Assembly (NCBI RefSeq): GCF_029784135.1
Contig: NC_073745.1
Span: forward strand, 239,970,191 to 240,034,190
Direction of reading: 5' to 3'
Length of the DNA: 64,000 bases
From: Toxorhynchites rutilus septentrionalis
Taxonomy: Eukaryota; Arthropoda; Insecta; Diptera; Culicidae
In this document: piece after piece, positions 31,035 to 40,865 of the stretch
How the letters are laid out: the number at the start of each line of letters is the position of its first letter
How positions within the stretch are numbered: the stretch's first letter is position 1
Translations under genes and position numbers: made by a program
The notes under the pieces: model-generated
What the model saw: only the letters and a program-made list of their open reading frames with translations
Database searches by the model: none
What the model was told of the DNA's origin: nothing

Positions 31035-33222
31035 ATATATATTTTTATTAAGGCTCATATGGCGTCAACCTGACGGGGCCGGGAGTTCAATATTTCGACA
31101 ATGTTTGCCTTATAACTATGTTAGTAATATGTAACCGATTACTCGCGGTTGGCTCGAGGTTAGTATTACAAGTGTTTTCGTAATTGTGATGTTGCTGTCT
31201 TCAATGCTCTGTAACCTGTACTTCCTTTTGGGATGCAGCTGACCATTAATCAGCAACGCCCCCTAGTCTGTACCCCATATCTAGCGTGGTGCGTCTTCTC
31301 GACTCGAGGAATCCAGGATAGAATGGTCACTAGCCGGCGCAAACATCAGCTCGTAAAGAGTTGTCATGAGCGGTACAACCTTTGGCTCTTGTTGAATGAT
31401 CAGTGGACTGCACAACCTTTGGCCCGTGTATCTGTAAAGAGTGTGTGTATGTATTGCCGCGACTAAGTAAAAGTTTATCGATCGGATAGGAGGGATATGA
31501 AACGGGGACACAACGAAGGAAACATCATTAAACGTTGACATCGGCGTTTCTGAGGAACAGGTATAGATGAAGCAGAAGATCAGGATCCCGGCTACCTAAG
31601 ATATCCCGGACGGGGATATCCGATTGTCTGCCTTTTGCCCTCAGTGCCACAATCACAAAGATTGTTTGCTGCGAGCCCAATGCGATAGAGATGTGCGTTT
31701 AGGTTGTAGTGATTGGACATAAGCCGAGATATCACGCGAATGAAATCACGACCTACATTCAATCCCTTAAACCAAGCTTTCGTCGAAACCTTAGGGATAA
31801 TCGTGTGTAACCAGCGACCGAACTCATCTTCACTCCACATGCGCTGCCAACTAACGAGTGTGTCCTGACGAGGAATGTGAAAAAATTCGTTATAAGCAAT
31901 TTGCCTTTCAAAAAGTGTGCCTTCTGAAGCGCCCACCTTAGCTAGCGAGTCCGCTTTCTCATTCCCCGGAATCGATCAATGAGAGGGAACCCATGCTAAG
32001 GTAATCTTGAATAATTTTTCGACCAAAACACTCAATAGATGTCTTATTCTTGTTAGGAAATAAGATGAGCGTTTATCAACTTTCATTGAACGGATTGCCT
32101 CTATTGAGCTAAGACTGTCTGAAAAAATAAAATAATGGTCGATGGGCAATGTTTCAATAATCCCTAGTGCATAGTATATCGCACCCATTTCAGCGACATA
32201 CACGGAACAAGGATCTTTGAGTTTGAAAGAGACACTGGAATTTTCATTGAAGATGCCGAAGCCAGTGGGTCCGTTTATGCATGAACCGTCAGTAAAGAAC
32301 ATTTTATCAGATCTAACATTCCCATATTCTGCAGAAAATATCGGCGGAATATAATCGGAGCGTAGATGATCTGGGATTCCATGGATCTTTTGTCGCATGG
32401 ACAGATCAAAATTGACATAGGAATTGCAAAAGTATGCGAAGCAAACTTGGTTGGAGATGCCCGGTGAAGGGTGCACTTCATGGGTAAGGTACTCATGGTA
32501 TAAAGACATAAAGCTTGACTGAGGAGTCAGTTGGAGTAGATTTTCAAAGTTATCAATCACCAATGGATTCATGATCTTGCAACGGATGAGAAATCTGTAG
32601 GATAATTCTGTGAACCGAAGAGTAAGCGGGGGTACTTCTGCCAAGACTTCGAGACTCATCGTATGTGTGGAATGCAAACACCCCATGGCTATACGCAAGC
32701 AACGATATTGTATCCTCTCCAGCTTGAGATTATGAATCCTGGCAGCTGATCGGAAGCAAAAACTGCCATATTCTAACACTGATAATATCGTTGTTTTGTA
32801 CAACTGAATGAGGTCTCCTGGATGGGCGCCCCACAATGTTCCGGTTATTGTTTGGAGAAAATTGATTCTTTGCTGGCATTTCTGTTTCAAATACGCAGTG
32901 TGTATTCCCCAGGTACATTTAGAGTCAAAATATACTCCAAGGTATTTGAAAAACATCGAGTGCCTGATCGCTTTGCCGGATAGGTGAAGCTGGAATTGGG
33001 CGGGTTCGTGCTTCCTAGAAAAAACGACCATTTCGGTTTTCTCCGTAGAGAATTCGATACCCAGCATGTTCAGGGTATCTTACAAGGGTTTTAGCAGAAC
33101 GGCGGGATTAGTACCCGTGATGCAAATAAATCCATCGTCTGCAAGTTGTCTCAGCGTGCAGTTTCTAGTTAGGCAATCATCCATATCATTGACGTAATAA
33201 CTATACAAGAGGGGGCTTAGGA
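31035..33222 (-). mobile_element. I-like non-LTR retrotransposon, 5'-truncated (LINE copy 1)
   Basis: Minus-strand LINE. The 3' UTR lies at about 31045-31590; its text GGCTCATATGGCGTCA and CCGATTACTCGCGGTTGGCTCG recurs at 63.5 kb. ORF2 lies above. The 5' limit is abrupt at 33222, inside the reverse-transcriptase domain, where the poly(A) of another LINE begins. No clear target duplication found. Confidence 0.8.
31592..33222 (-). pseudogene. LINE copy 1 ORF2 fragment (RT C-terminal half and RNase H)
   Basis: One continuous frame with only two stops (33082-33080 and 31978-31976). In order: the RT motif LRQLADDGFICIT (catalytic Asp pair, Leu where many have Phe or Tyr), EFSTEKTEMVVFSRK, FKYLGVYFDSKCTWG and KLERIQYRCLRIAMG (RT thumb). 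RNase H follows with FTDGSCINGPTGFG (Asp), VAEMGAIYYAL (Glu), FSDSLSSIEAI (Asp) and GNEKADSLAKVG (Asp). The DEDD set is complete. The second stop replaces Cys in WVPSHCSI of copy 2. The C-terminal Cys cluster is decayed (LCDCGTEGK). RT plus RNase H places it in the I/LOA/R1 group. Confidence 0.85.
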
Positions 33223-33311
33223 TTTTTTTTTCTTTTTTTTTTTTGGCAGACTTATCTCACTTCTTAACTAGGCGAACCTAGCCAGAATTTTCACCTGCCC
33301 CCGGTGCTGTT

Positions 33312-34980
33312 TTAGTCCTGACCGAGAAATTGTCGGACAATCGCGCAGGTGCTAAGGATAACCGACTTTTGGATGCCGGCCAATTCCTTCTCCATGTTCA
33401 ACACCTTTAGCGCTTCCAGAAGAGTCTTCGGGACAATTCCAGTTCCAGAGAGAACGACTGGAGCCAGTGTTGGAAAAAATCATCTTCGCTAAGATCAAAT
33501 GCATAGATTTTCGGGCTAGGTTGCATCGAAAACCTATATATTCCAAACGAAAATTAAAATGACAGATCCAGGCAACCATTGAATATGAGCAAATGAACTT
33601 TTATCCTTCAATATGTTTTGATGTTCATTGTTCCCACCCAGTGTCATTTTCATCTTGATTATCGGAAACGTCAGAACTGAATTTAATTTTAGCCAAATGA
33701 ATATCAGCTGTTGTTAACTTCTAACCTGAGGCTGCTATGTGCGGTTGGGTTTTGCAGCTGCCGGATGCCATAATCGGAAATACCTTATGAAATTCCCGAT
33801 GTCGCAAATGGCTTGACGGTAGCTAAAAACACTCGTTGTATCTATTCTGCATATGCCGTTGCTACCGTCTCGCCAAATAAAATTTATTTTGAACCTCAAT
33901 TCACTGCCAGAACGTATATCGTTTCGGATGTGATAAATATCAATTTGTTGCTTTTGATATCCAAAATATAAATAACAGCGAAGTTATGAACCGCACTCAA
34001 TGTCACATTCATTCATTATAGCAAATTTGCTCATGCAACAGCGATATGAACAAAATGAACTCGTTTGTTATTGTCATCAATATAATGAGGGCAGTGTGTT
34101 TCAAGCTGAAAAAAAGTCATTTACACTGGAACAAAATCATATTCGTTTCTCGTGAATATTTGTTGATATTCTAAGACACTGACTGGAACAATTCTTGGGA
34201 CCTCCGTTAGCCCCCACAGTTCCTTGAGCTCCACGGCCAATGGTCGGTACTTGCAGATTTTGCGACCGTGGGTCTCCTCCAGATTCTGGTTCAGTGGATA
34301 AGCGACATCGATGAAGGTGACTTTGCGGTCTCTCTTGTCGTAAACCATTATATCTGGGCGGTTGTGGTGGATCGAGAGGTCGGTCAGAGCAGTGCGATCC
34401 TAGTACAGCTTGAAACGGTCATTTTCCAGGACAGGTGCAGGCAGATACCGGTAGTTTGGTACGTTGGTACGTTTTCTTCCAGTAGAGCACATTGGAGCGC
34501 CAGTTGTCGATGAACAATACGGGTCACGTTGTTGTGGCGCTAGGTGTAGGCTGCGTTGGCCAAAATGGGACAGCCTCCCCTAATGTGCTCTATGTTTTCA
34601 CCTGTTTGATGGCACATCCGGCAAATGTCATCAACGTCTTGATGCCAGACGTACCGCCTGCAGTTTCTCGTCGGCATTATCCTGTCCTGGATGGCTATCA
34701 TGTCGGCTTCTACTACTGAAGAGAGTTCACCACGCGTTAGCCACAGATTAGATGCGGCCTTGTCGACGTGTGGCCGGTCCAGTTGATGGGGGTGGGCACC
34801 ATGCACTGCCTTCTGCTTCCAAGCTGCAATCTTCTCCTCCACTGTCTGCAGATTGCAGTTGAGTTGGTACTCCGCTTGCGCCAAGTGCAGAGCGCTATAT
34901 CCCTTGTCAGCGGCGCAGACAGCCCGGAATAGCGCGTTTTGGTTGGCGCGTTCTGTGAAGTACTCGCGCAGTTGTCGTAC
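33312..34980 (-). pseudogene. RLE-LINE ORF C-terminal part: zinc knuckle and PD...D endonuclease
   Basis: In order: QLREYFTERANQNALFRAVC, LAQAEYQLNCNLQTVEEKIA, DRIMPTRNCRRYVWHQDVDD, then the zinc knuckle CRMCHQTGENIEHIRGGC (C-x2-C-x8-H-x4-C) and AYTQRHNNVTRIVHRQLAL. After small frameshifts comes LTDLSIHHNRPDIMVYDKRD and VTFIDVAYPLNQN, where RPD and the Asp 14 residues later fit the restriction-like endonuclease core. After the MITE insertion the frame resumes VVLSGTGIVPKTLLEALKVL and ends IVRQFLGQD. The RT domain is absent through 5' truncation. Dead because of the insertion and frameshifts. Confidence 0.8.
33465..34181. mobile_element. hAT-type MITE inside the RLE-LINE
   Basis: Begins CAGTGTTGGAA and ends AGACACTG. 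The flanks ACTGGAGC (33457-33464) and ACTGGAAC (34182-34189) are a one-mismatch 8-bp duplication. Removing 33465-34181 plus one flank restores the LINE frame exactly, reading VPRIVPVVLSGTG. 717 bp, no transposase. Confidence 0.85.
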
Positions 34981-35006
34981 CTGGGCAACACACAGTGCAG
35001 ATTTTC

Positions 35007-35060
35007 TTTTTTTTTCATCGTGTACTTGCTTTACTTAGAGCAACATGTATTATTGTATTG
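35007..35060 (-). terminator. Poly(A) signal variant and A-tract at 3' end of the DCP1 copy
   Basis: On the minus strand CAATACAATAATACATG (about 35060-35046) is followed about 35 nt later by nine A, G and four A (35015-35002). This looks like the tail of a polyadenylated transcript copied into DNA. The RLE-LINE text starts directly after it. Confidence 0.5.
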
Positions 35061-35283
35061 TGAAAGAAGGGAGTACGCTTCAGTAACAACGGAACAAAAT
35101 AATAATATATATGAGTGTTCAAAAATCAAAAAAAGAATCTAACCGTATTTCGTCATTTCCTGCTTAAAAGGTCCTTTTACGACGTTTGTTTTTTACTCAA
35201 ATTTCACCCTGCAACATGTTGACGACAAATCTTCAAGTCTTTTGCTCTTCCATCGGCTATTCGTTATGTCAGTCGTGCGCTGT

Positions 35284-36701
35284 TTAAAGAGCCATCATTT
35301 CCTGGAACGATTTCAGGTATGCTTCGTGAAGCTTCCGTATAAAATCTGGATCATGCTTGATAAGATAGCTAACGTCTTGGATAAGCTGCGCTTGAGTGAG
35401 TGGTTCGACACTCCCAGCCATTAGGTAGAATCCCGGCGGTGCCGGTTGGTGGTTGTGGTTGCTCTTTGTTAGCAAATCTGACTATTCCCGTTGGCTTGAT
35501 CCTGCTGCTTCTTGCTCGCTACGTTAGCGAACAAATTGGAAAGCCCCTTTGCTGCAGTGGTAGAGCCACTCGGAGTAAACATAGTTGGTGGCATAAGAGC
35601 GGGTTAACTTGCGCTGCCAGTAGTCGGAGTAGCGTTTAGCCTAGAAACATGATTGTTCATACTATCAGACTTTTTCAAGAGTTCATGCAGTGGTTGCGGA
35701 TGCGGATGCTGCTGTTGTTGCTGTTGCTGCTGCTGCTGTTGGCGTGATTCTAGCTCGCTAATTTCGATTGGTTTTGCCTTCAGGATTTGCTGGTTGTTGT
35801 TCCAAACTGCTGCTAAATGGGTTGAACTGAGGAACGTTGCCAATGGCGATGTTCCTGACTCCTGCACTGAAACCGGTCCGGTGTTTATAGGAATACCCAT
35901 AAATTTGAATCTGTTTTCTAGTTCGCTTACTTCGGAAGTTAGCTTTCCGGAAGGAAGAGCCTCTTTTTGAGGCCTTGTGGCACGATGTTGTTTCTCGATT
36001 TGTTCCAGCGTATGCACTGGGTTGGACATCAGCGTTTGGAACAGAGGAACCTCGGAAGCGGCGGGTTGCTTTGCGGCAGCGTTGAAAAAGTTAACCACAC
36101 TTTGAGGTGTGCTCTGGTCTGGTACAACGTTGATGACAGCCGGCAAATTTCTGCTGTTCGGTACTTGCTCTTGAGATTGAGCTGACTGCGGCATTCCGCC
36201 ACTGTTGTTGAAGTTTTCCTGCGCCTTGGTCAACATTGTGAATATATCCACATTATTACCTCTAGCGTTTCCGTTTGCCTGAACTTTTCCCATTTCGATA
36301 GGCCTTATGTTTTCGTTGTCACAATCCGCCACAAGCGAGGAAATAATCTCACGGATCCGATCACACTCCTGCTCCTTGTAGAACCAGATACCCCGGATGC
36401 GGGATCGTTCGTTGCGGTAGAGCAGAAACGGCGGCTGCGGTTGCAGCTCGATCAGACTGTTGATTGGTTCGATTAGCGAGTTCCTGTTGAGCCGATTGTT
36501 GATGAAAATGCTGTGATAAGGCTCAGCGGTTCGACTGTAGATAAACAACGCTCCCTCAACGTCGGTTTTTTCCCATTCGTTTTCAGCTGTGTTGAAAGTG
36601 TAGAATGCTACGTGTGGCGATGAGTTGACAATGTCCTTAGCATACGGATCCGTACGTTGAATAGCCACTAAATTCATACGCAGTTCACTCTGTTCAGCCA
36701 T
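35284..36701 (-). pseudogene. DCP1: DCP1 mRNA-decapping cofactor copy, intronless, two disabling changes
   Basis: DCP1 activates the DCP2 decapping enzyme in cytoplasmic P-bodies. From ATG at 36701 the EVH1-like domain is intact (residues about 1-125): MNLVAIQRTDPYAKDIV, WEKTDVEGALFIYSR, PFLLYRNERSRIRGIWFYK. A Gln/Pro/Ser linker with a Q-run follows (near 35717-35740). An in-frame TAA at 35606-35604 interrupts it, but the same frame continues coding-like through PALMPPTMFTPSGST and LSNLFANVASKKQQ. A 1-nt loss in a T-run near 35477 then shifts to the frame encoding the C-terminal trimerisation domain: LTQAQLIQDVSYLIKHDPDF and IRKLHEAYLKSFQEMM, stop at 35284. No intron is visible over about 1.4 kb. 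An AATACA at about 35055 and an A-run (35015-35007) follow. This suggests a fairly recent processed copy; a real gene with two sequence errors is the alternative. The start at 36704 in the open frame is GTG, so ATG 36701 is used. Confidence 0.8.
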
Positions 36702-37315
36702 CACCAGTCGTATAGGTTCTGTTCACTGCTTTTCTTTGCACAACTTTGCTTGTTTGTTTTTAGCCACGCACGCACGCACCGCATTCGCGATGTTTCACAT
36801 TTAGGAAAAGCAACTATCAATGTACCCTAAACGGGAACCAGTTTTTGTCCGGTAATCTATATATTTTTCAGCTTAAGAACAAAAAGGACTCTTTTACATA
36901 CGTACAAATGTTGCAATCTCTTATGGAAAGCGATGATCAAGAACAGATTTGTCCTTCCATTTTTATTTATATAGATAGATGTAGGCTAACAGTGCGAGGT
37001 TGGAGGGATGAAACGGTCTCCGTTATCGCTTGGACGTAGTCAATCTTAATATTACTCAAAGATGTTCAGTTAGGGCTTTGAGAATCAACTCATTGTCGTT
37101 TGCTCAAAATATATCCCTCTAGGAGAGGCATTTTTTAATAGACCTAAATTAGCGAAACACATGTTGTTATATCCAAAAAGTCTGCAACAAAAATAAAAGT
37201 ATTTTACAGATATGTCTGTAAATTTACAAACATATCTGTAAGTCTGGCATCTCTGGTGGTCTGAGAATTTATTGCAAGAAATCGCTTGAAAAATGTATGA
37301 ATTTGCTTGAAAATG
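36702..37315. other. 5' flank of the DCP1 copy and repeat fragments
   Basis: UTR-like text to about 36840, then CCTTCCATTTTTATTTATAT followed by AGATAGATG (36953-36980), a fragment of the CTAG-end repeat also present at 30819. A small palindrome, ACAGATATGTCTGT...ACATATCTGT, lies at 37206-37243. No gene. Confidence 0.45.
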
Positions 37316-37757
37316 AAGTGGATTGAGTCCGCACCACTTAGGTTTGTATTAGTAAACTCTAAAACTCTTCCGAAGACAATTTGCATGTAGAATTTGAAAA
37401 AAAATGAAATATAAAAGTTAGAGCAACAAAAAGTTTTTTTTTCATGGTGACCCTAACGCAACTTAGAAAAAAGACACCATATCGGTTATTTCAAGAGAAA
37501 AAACATTGTTCTACAAAGATGTCTCAAATAACTGAGGCTACATCATTGTCGAACTGTATTTACCTCTATCTATAAAGATAATAAAGTTATATTTTTTATT
37601 TCATCGACAATTTTGGTCACCCTATTTTTGACAACATTAAAATGAGCGCTCTTGAAATGTAACAACTTTGTCGAAGACAGTTTTTGTCTAGAGAATAACT
37701 GTCGAGCTCTAAATGCTAGTCTCCACTTAAATGCACGTCCATTGTGCAATGGTGTAC
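37316..37757. mobile_element. Palindromic foldback MITE, half copy
   Basis: Shares ATGGTGACCCTAACGCAACT, TTTCATCGACAATTTTGGTC and GACAGTTTTTGTCTAGAG with the element at 50.4-51.4 kb. It ends TCCATTGTGCAATGG, the inverse of the end at 26597. One arm only. Confidence 0.65.
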
Positions 37758-38608
37758 ACGTCCTTACAGATTCATAGTCTAGTAATTTATGTATTTTTTT
37801 TTATCTGTATTATAGTGACTTTCAACGCCTTTGGCTGGTTCGTCACTTAATTTATGTATTGATAAAACATAGTTTTCATGCTGAAATATCTTCTCATGTG
37901 TTTGTACCCTATTTTTAATCTGATTTTCGTTATACGAGGTTACCTTGCCACTCAATTTCACGGATACCTGACAAAACACGGACACATAAAACTTTATCCG
38001 TGTGTTGTCAATGACATAATGTCATAAAACAGCTGACTTTCTATGCGATCGTGTGGCACATCAACGATTCAGTTCCATTTTCAGAAAATCGAAGCTAATT
38101 TTATTTTTTTATTTTTTTTGTTCAATTGCACATGTTTTTTGGTCCAACTCTGTATGTGTACAGTCGCTCAAATATTATAGGAGAAAATCAAATAATTCAC
38201 ATGATTTTCTGGAGAACAATTCTTTTCTACGACATAGAAAAAATAATATTGCGAGAAAATTCTTGAAAAAACTTGAACAATCGAACAATCGTTAATTTAA
38301 AACCAAATTGTTTAAGATTTACTAAAATATGATCATCAGCCCTGAATTGTTTTACTAGTAATACCTAGGGTAGATCCCCACATTGTTATATCTTATCAGC
38401 TTACTCCGTAATTTCCATGAAAACTTTTGCATCCAGCCCCATAGCAAACCAACAAACGAGCCACTTGGTACTACCCGCCGGAATACACAAGCATAACAAC
38501 CGGCATAGATTGAGTGATTTAAAGAACCGCTGTTACCCGCCCTCGTTCTCTCCTTTTCTTCTTATTCTCCAGCAGAGAAGTAACTCAAAGTCGTCTCTGA
38601 TTTCGCAG
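37758..38608. other. Intronic, no gene
   Basis: AT-rich. From about 38400 the composition shifts and leads into the acceptor of exon B (TTTCGCAG before 38609). Confidence 0.45.
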
Positions 38609-38674
38609 AATCCCAGCAGCAGCAGTCGCCGTTCAAGATTGCGCCTAAATTTAAGGCTCGAGCCGCAGGATCAG
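38609..38674 (+). CDS. 66-nt cassette exon of the host gene (exon B)
   Basis: Bounded by GATTTCGCAG and GATCAG|GTAACT. Length 66, phase 1 at both ends, so it can be included or skipped without a frameshift between the exons at 8655 and 61553. It encodes 22 residues, read with the preceding G: E, then SQQQQSPFKIAPKFKARAAG, then S, ending in the split codon. The basic, proline-flanked segment SPFKIAPKFKAR looks like a short linear interaction motif. The other two frames are a stop-containing one and one with a low-complexity Arg/Leu reading. A more upstream acceptor (CTCCAG at about 38574) would put a TAA in frame, which supports the downstream one. Confidence 0.55.
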
Positions 38675-40865
38675 GTAACTAAAATAACACCCGTTGCGTG
38701 TCACGTCTAACAACAGCCCGAGCGTCACAACCCATCGGATGGAGTCACGTGCCAGCAGAGTGTGTCCTAGTTGATGTGGGGCCAAAATGTTTGGGCCCCA
38801 CAAGAAGTCTAGACAAATTGCCAATGCCATGTTCCGCCGTATTTCGCCATTTGTTCTGATTTGCCTGTCCCCCGTAAACGCAATAGGAATCGCACGTAAG
38901 TATTTCGAAACGCGTGTTTCCGCCGTGCTCACCTGTCGAGGCTCATAACTCAACGACAAACGGATCCCAAAAGAAAGGGGGGGGCATTCGTCGGTAGTTT
39001 AAAAGATGAAGTTCGTAGCAAAGTGTGACTATACGCGTTAAAAAACGTGTAAACACCGCAGATGAGTTTTCATTGAAATCCTTCTCTGCAGCCAAATTCG
39101 AGGACCGGTGGCAAGTGAGAGAAAAATAATGAACTCATTCTAGTCACGCTTTTCCCGCTGCTTTCTGTCCATCTTTTATCGGCTAAACACATCTCATTTT
39201 CGTGGCGATGTTCTGTTTCTGCTTCATTTTTTTTTTATTTTGCCAGGGACTTAGACTCAAACCGAAGGTGGGCCGTAAACATTGAGTGTGTGCCAAAGTG
39301 TGTATGGAGCGCGTTCGTTGGCCGTCATGATGATTACCCTGAGACTGAGATTGCATAACCTTTGTGTACAGCCGCGACGAAACGTGCGTTGGAAGAGCGT
39401 ATTTAAAATTAGCTACTGGTTGTAAGCGTACCGATTTTAAATTAATGCCAGAACACGTGTTTCAAAAACATTCGGAACATGATCGCAACTTTCCTTTTAT
39501 CCTAAATGATCAATCGTCGCGTTCTTTGAAAATCATACAAACCCTCATCCGATTTCTCAGGAAAATTGCCTGTTAACACCAACCACAATTGTTTGTATAG
39601 CAACAGCTTTCCTGTACAAAATTCCATATTCGCCAACCAGATGTTCGATTCGCTGACCTAAACTCGAAAGCGATTTCAAAACAACAAACTTTTTTTATTC
39701 TTTTCTTTAGCTCTACACTCTTTTGACCCTCCCGGCAAATCCCTATCCTAATCCGACCACGAGTCCAAGCCAACCAGCCAGTCGGGTAGTTCGTCGGATG
39801 TTAATAAATAAAACAACCGGCCAAATCCAGCTGCGAATTGAAAATGTTCGTTTCCACTTGGATCCGCTAGTGGGGAGGGGAATGCAATGGTCTCCCCCTC
39901 AGCAGAGGAAAACGTTTACATCATTTTCCGGCGTCCGCTCGGCCGCTCGCACGCGTGGGCGTATTCAATTATTATTAGCATATGAACTGTCGGGGAAAAA
40001 ATTGGCATCCCTTCCCACAGACCTCGGGAAAACGTTTGCCTCCACATTATGGGCGCGCAAGGCCACGATCAGAGCGGTTCCCCCTCTCTGCGCTGGAAGC
40101 CGTGTTTAGAGCTTTTGTGGTGCAAAATTAGAACATTGTGTAATGGGTCATTTCGTGGGCGATTGTTGAAAAATAGGTGGATTCGGTCGTTAGGAAATTG
40201 TTAGAAGTGGATCTTCATGAGGGAAATGATCACAGTTTTGATCAAGGAGTCAATATTGATACTGCTCCCTTCAAAGGGATAGATGAGTATGTTCAATCAC
40301 TTCTGTTGATCACAGTTTTCGAATATAAATTATTTAAATTATATTTGCGTTTAGCATAAAAATTATTCTTCAAAAACTATGAGAAATATTCATCATTTAG
40401 TTTATTCATTTTATTCTTTACTAGGTCATAAAAGTTTCCAGAAATGTTATGTATTCCTCTACCATTCTGGCTATGCAACGGTCAAATCTAAAAATGCTTC
40501 CGTAACTACGATATAAGGTAAGGATTGGAAATATACAATTACTGAGGAAGAGATATGAGAGACACTCAAAGATGCTTCAAAATTCCGCTGAAAGGAATTA
40601 TGCACGTAGAAAAATCCTTTATAAAGAATTTTAAATGGCTCATGCTGATTTGATCAATGTTATTTTAAATAAACACGCTAATGGCATACTCATCTAGCGT
40701 TGCAAAAGGGATCGCTATTCCACTCTACCGAGGTTTACGAAGCATAATATTTCTGATTATATCGCGATAAGAACAGATGCTTTTATGCCTTCCCTTTCTC
40801 AGAAGTAGAAGTAGAAATAGAAGCAAAAGAGATTTTCATTTTGCATACGACACAGCAAATCTTTA
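38675..40865. other. Intronic, unique, no convincing exon
   Basis: Includes a GC-richer patch (about 38700-40110). The frame at 39723-40109 follows a fair acceptor (TTCTTTAG at 39710), but in phase 0, and a phase-1 reading hits a stop. I therefore leave it unannotated. From 40110 AT-rich. Confidence 0.45.

Larger units (their letters stand above)
33223..35006 (-). mobile_element. LINE with restriction-like endonuclease, 5'-truncated, split by a hAT MITE
   Basis: The minus-strand 3' end is marked by a poly(A) of about 20 nt (T-run 33223-33244). Coding text spans 33312-33464 and 34182-34980, interrupted by the 717-bp MITE. The 5' limit near 35006 abuts an A-rich tract that ends the DCP1 copy. 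The family resembles R2/R4/Dong-like elements, judged from the C-terminal endonuclease. Confidence 0.8.

Noticed and set aside
35477..35606. An intron joining the two DCP1 frames
   Set aside because: The supposed intron is itself coding-like in one frame (PALMPPTMFTPS and LSNLFANVASKKQQ) and a single extra T restores the frame, so a stop plus a 1-nt deletion is simpler.
39723..40109. 128-codon frame after a fair splice acceptor, possible host exon
   Set aside because: It would start in phase 0, a phase-1 reading hits a stop within 14 codons, and the predicted peptide has no motif. Expression data could still rescue it.
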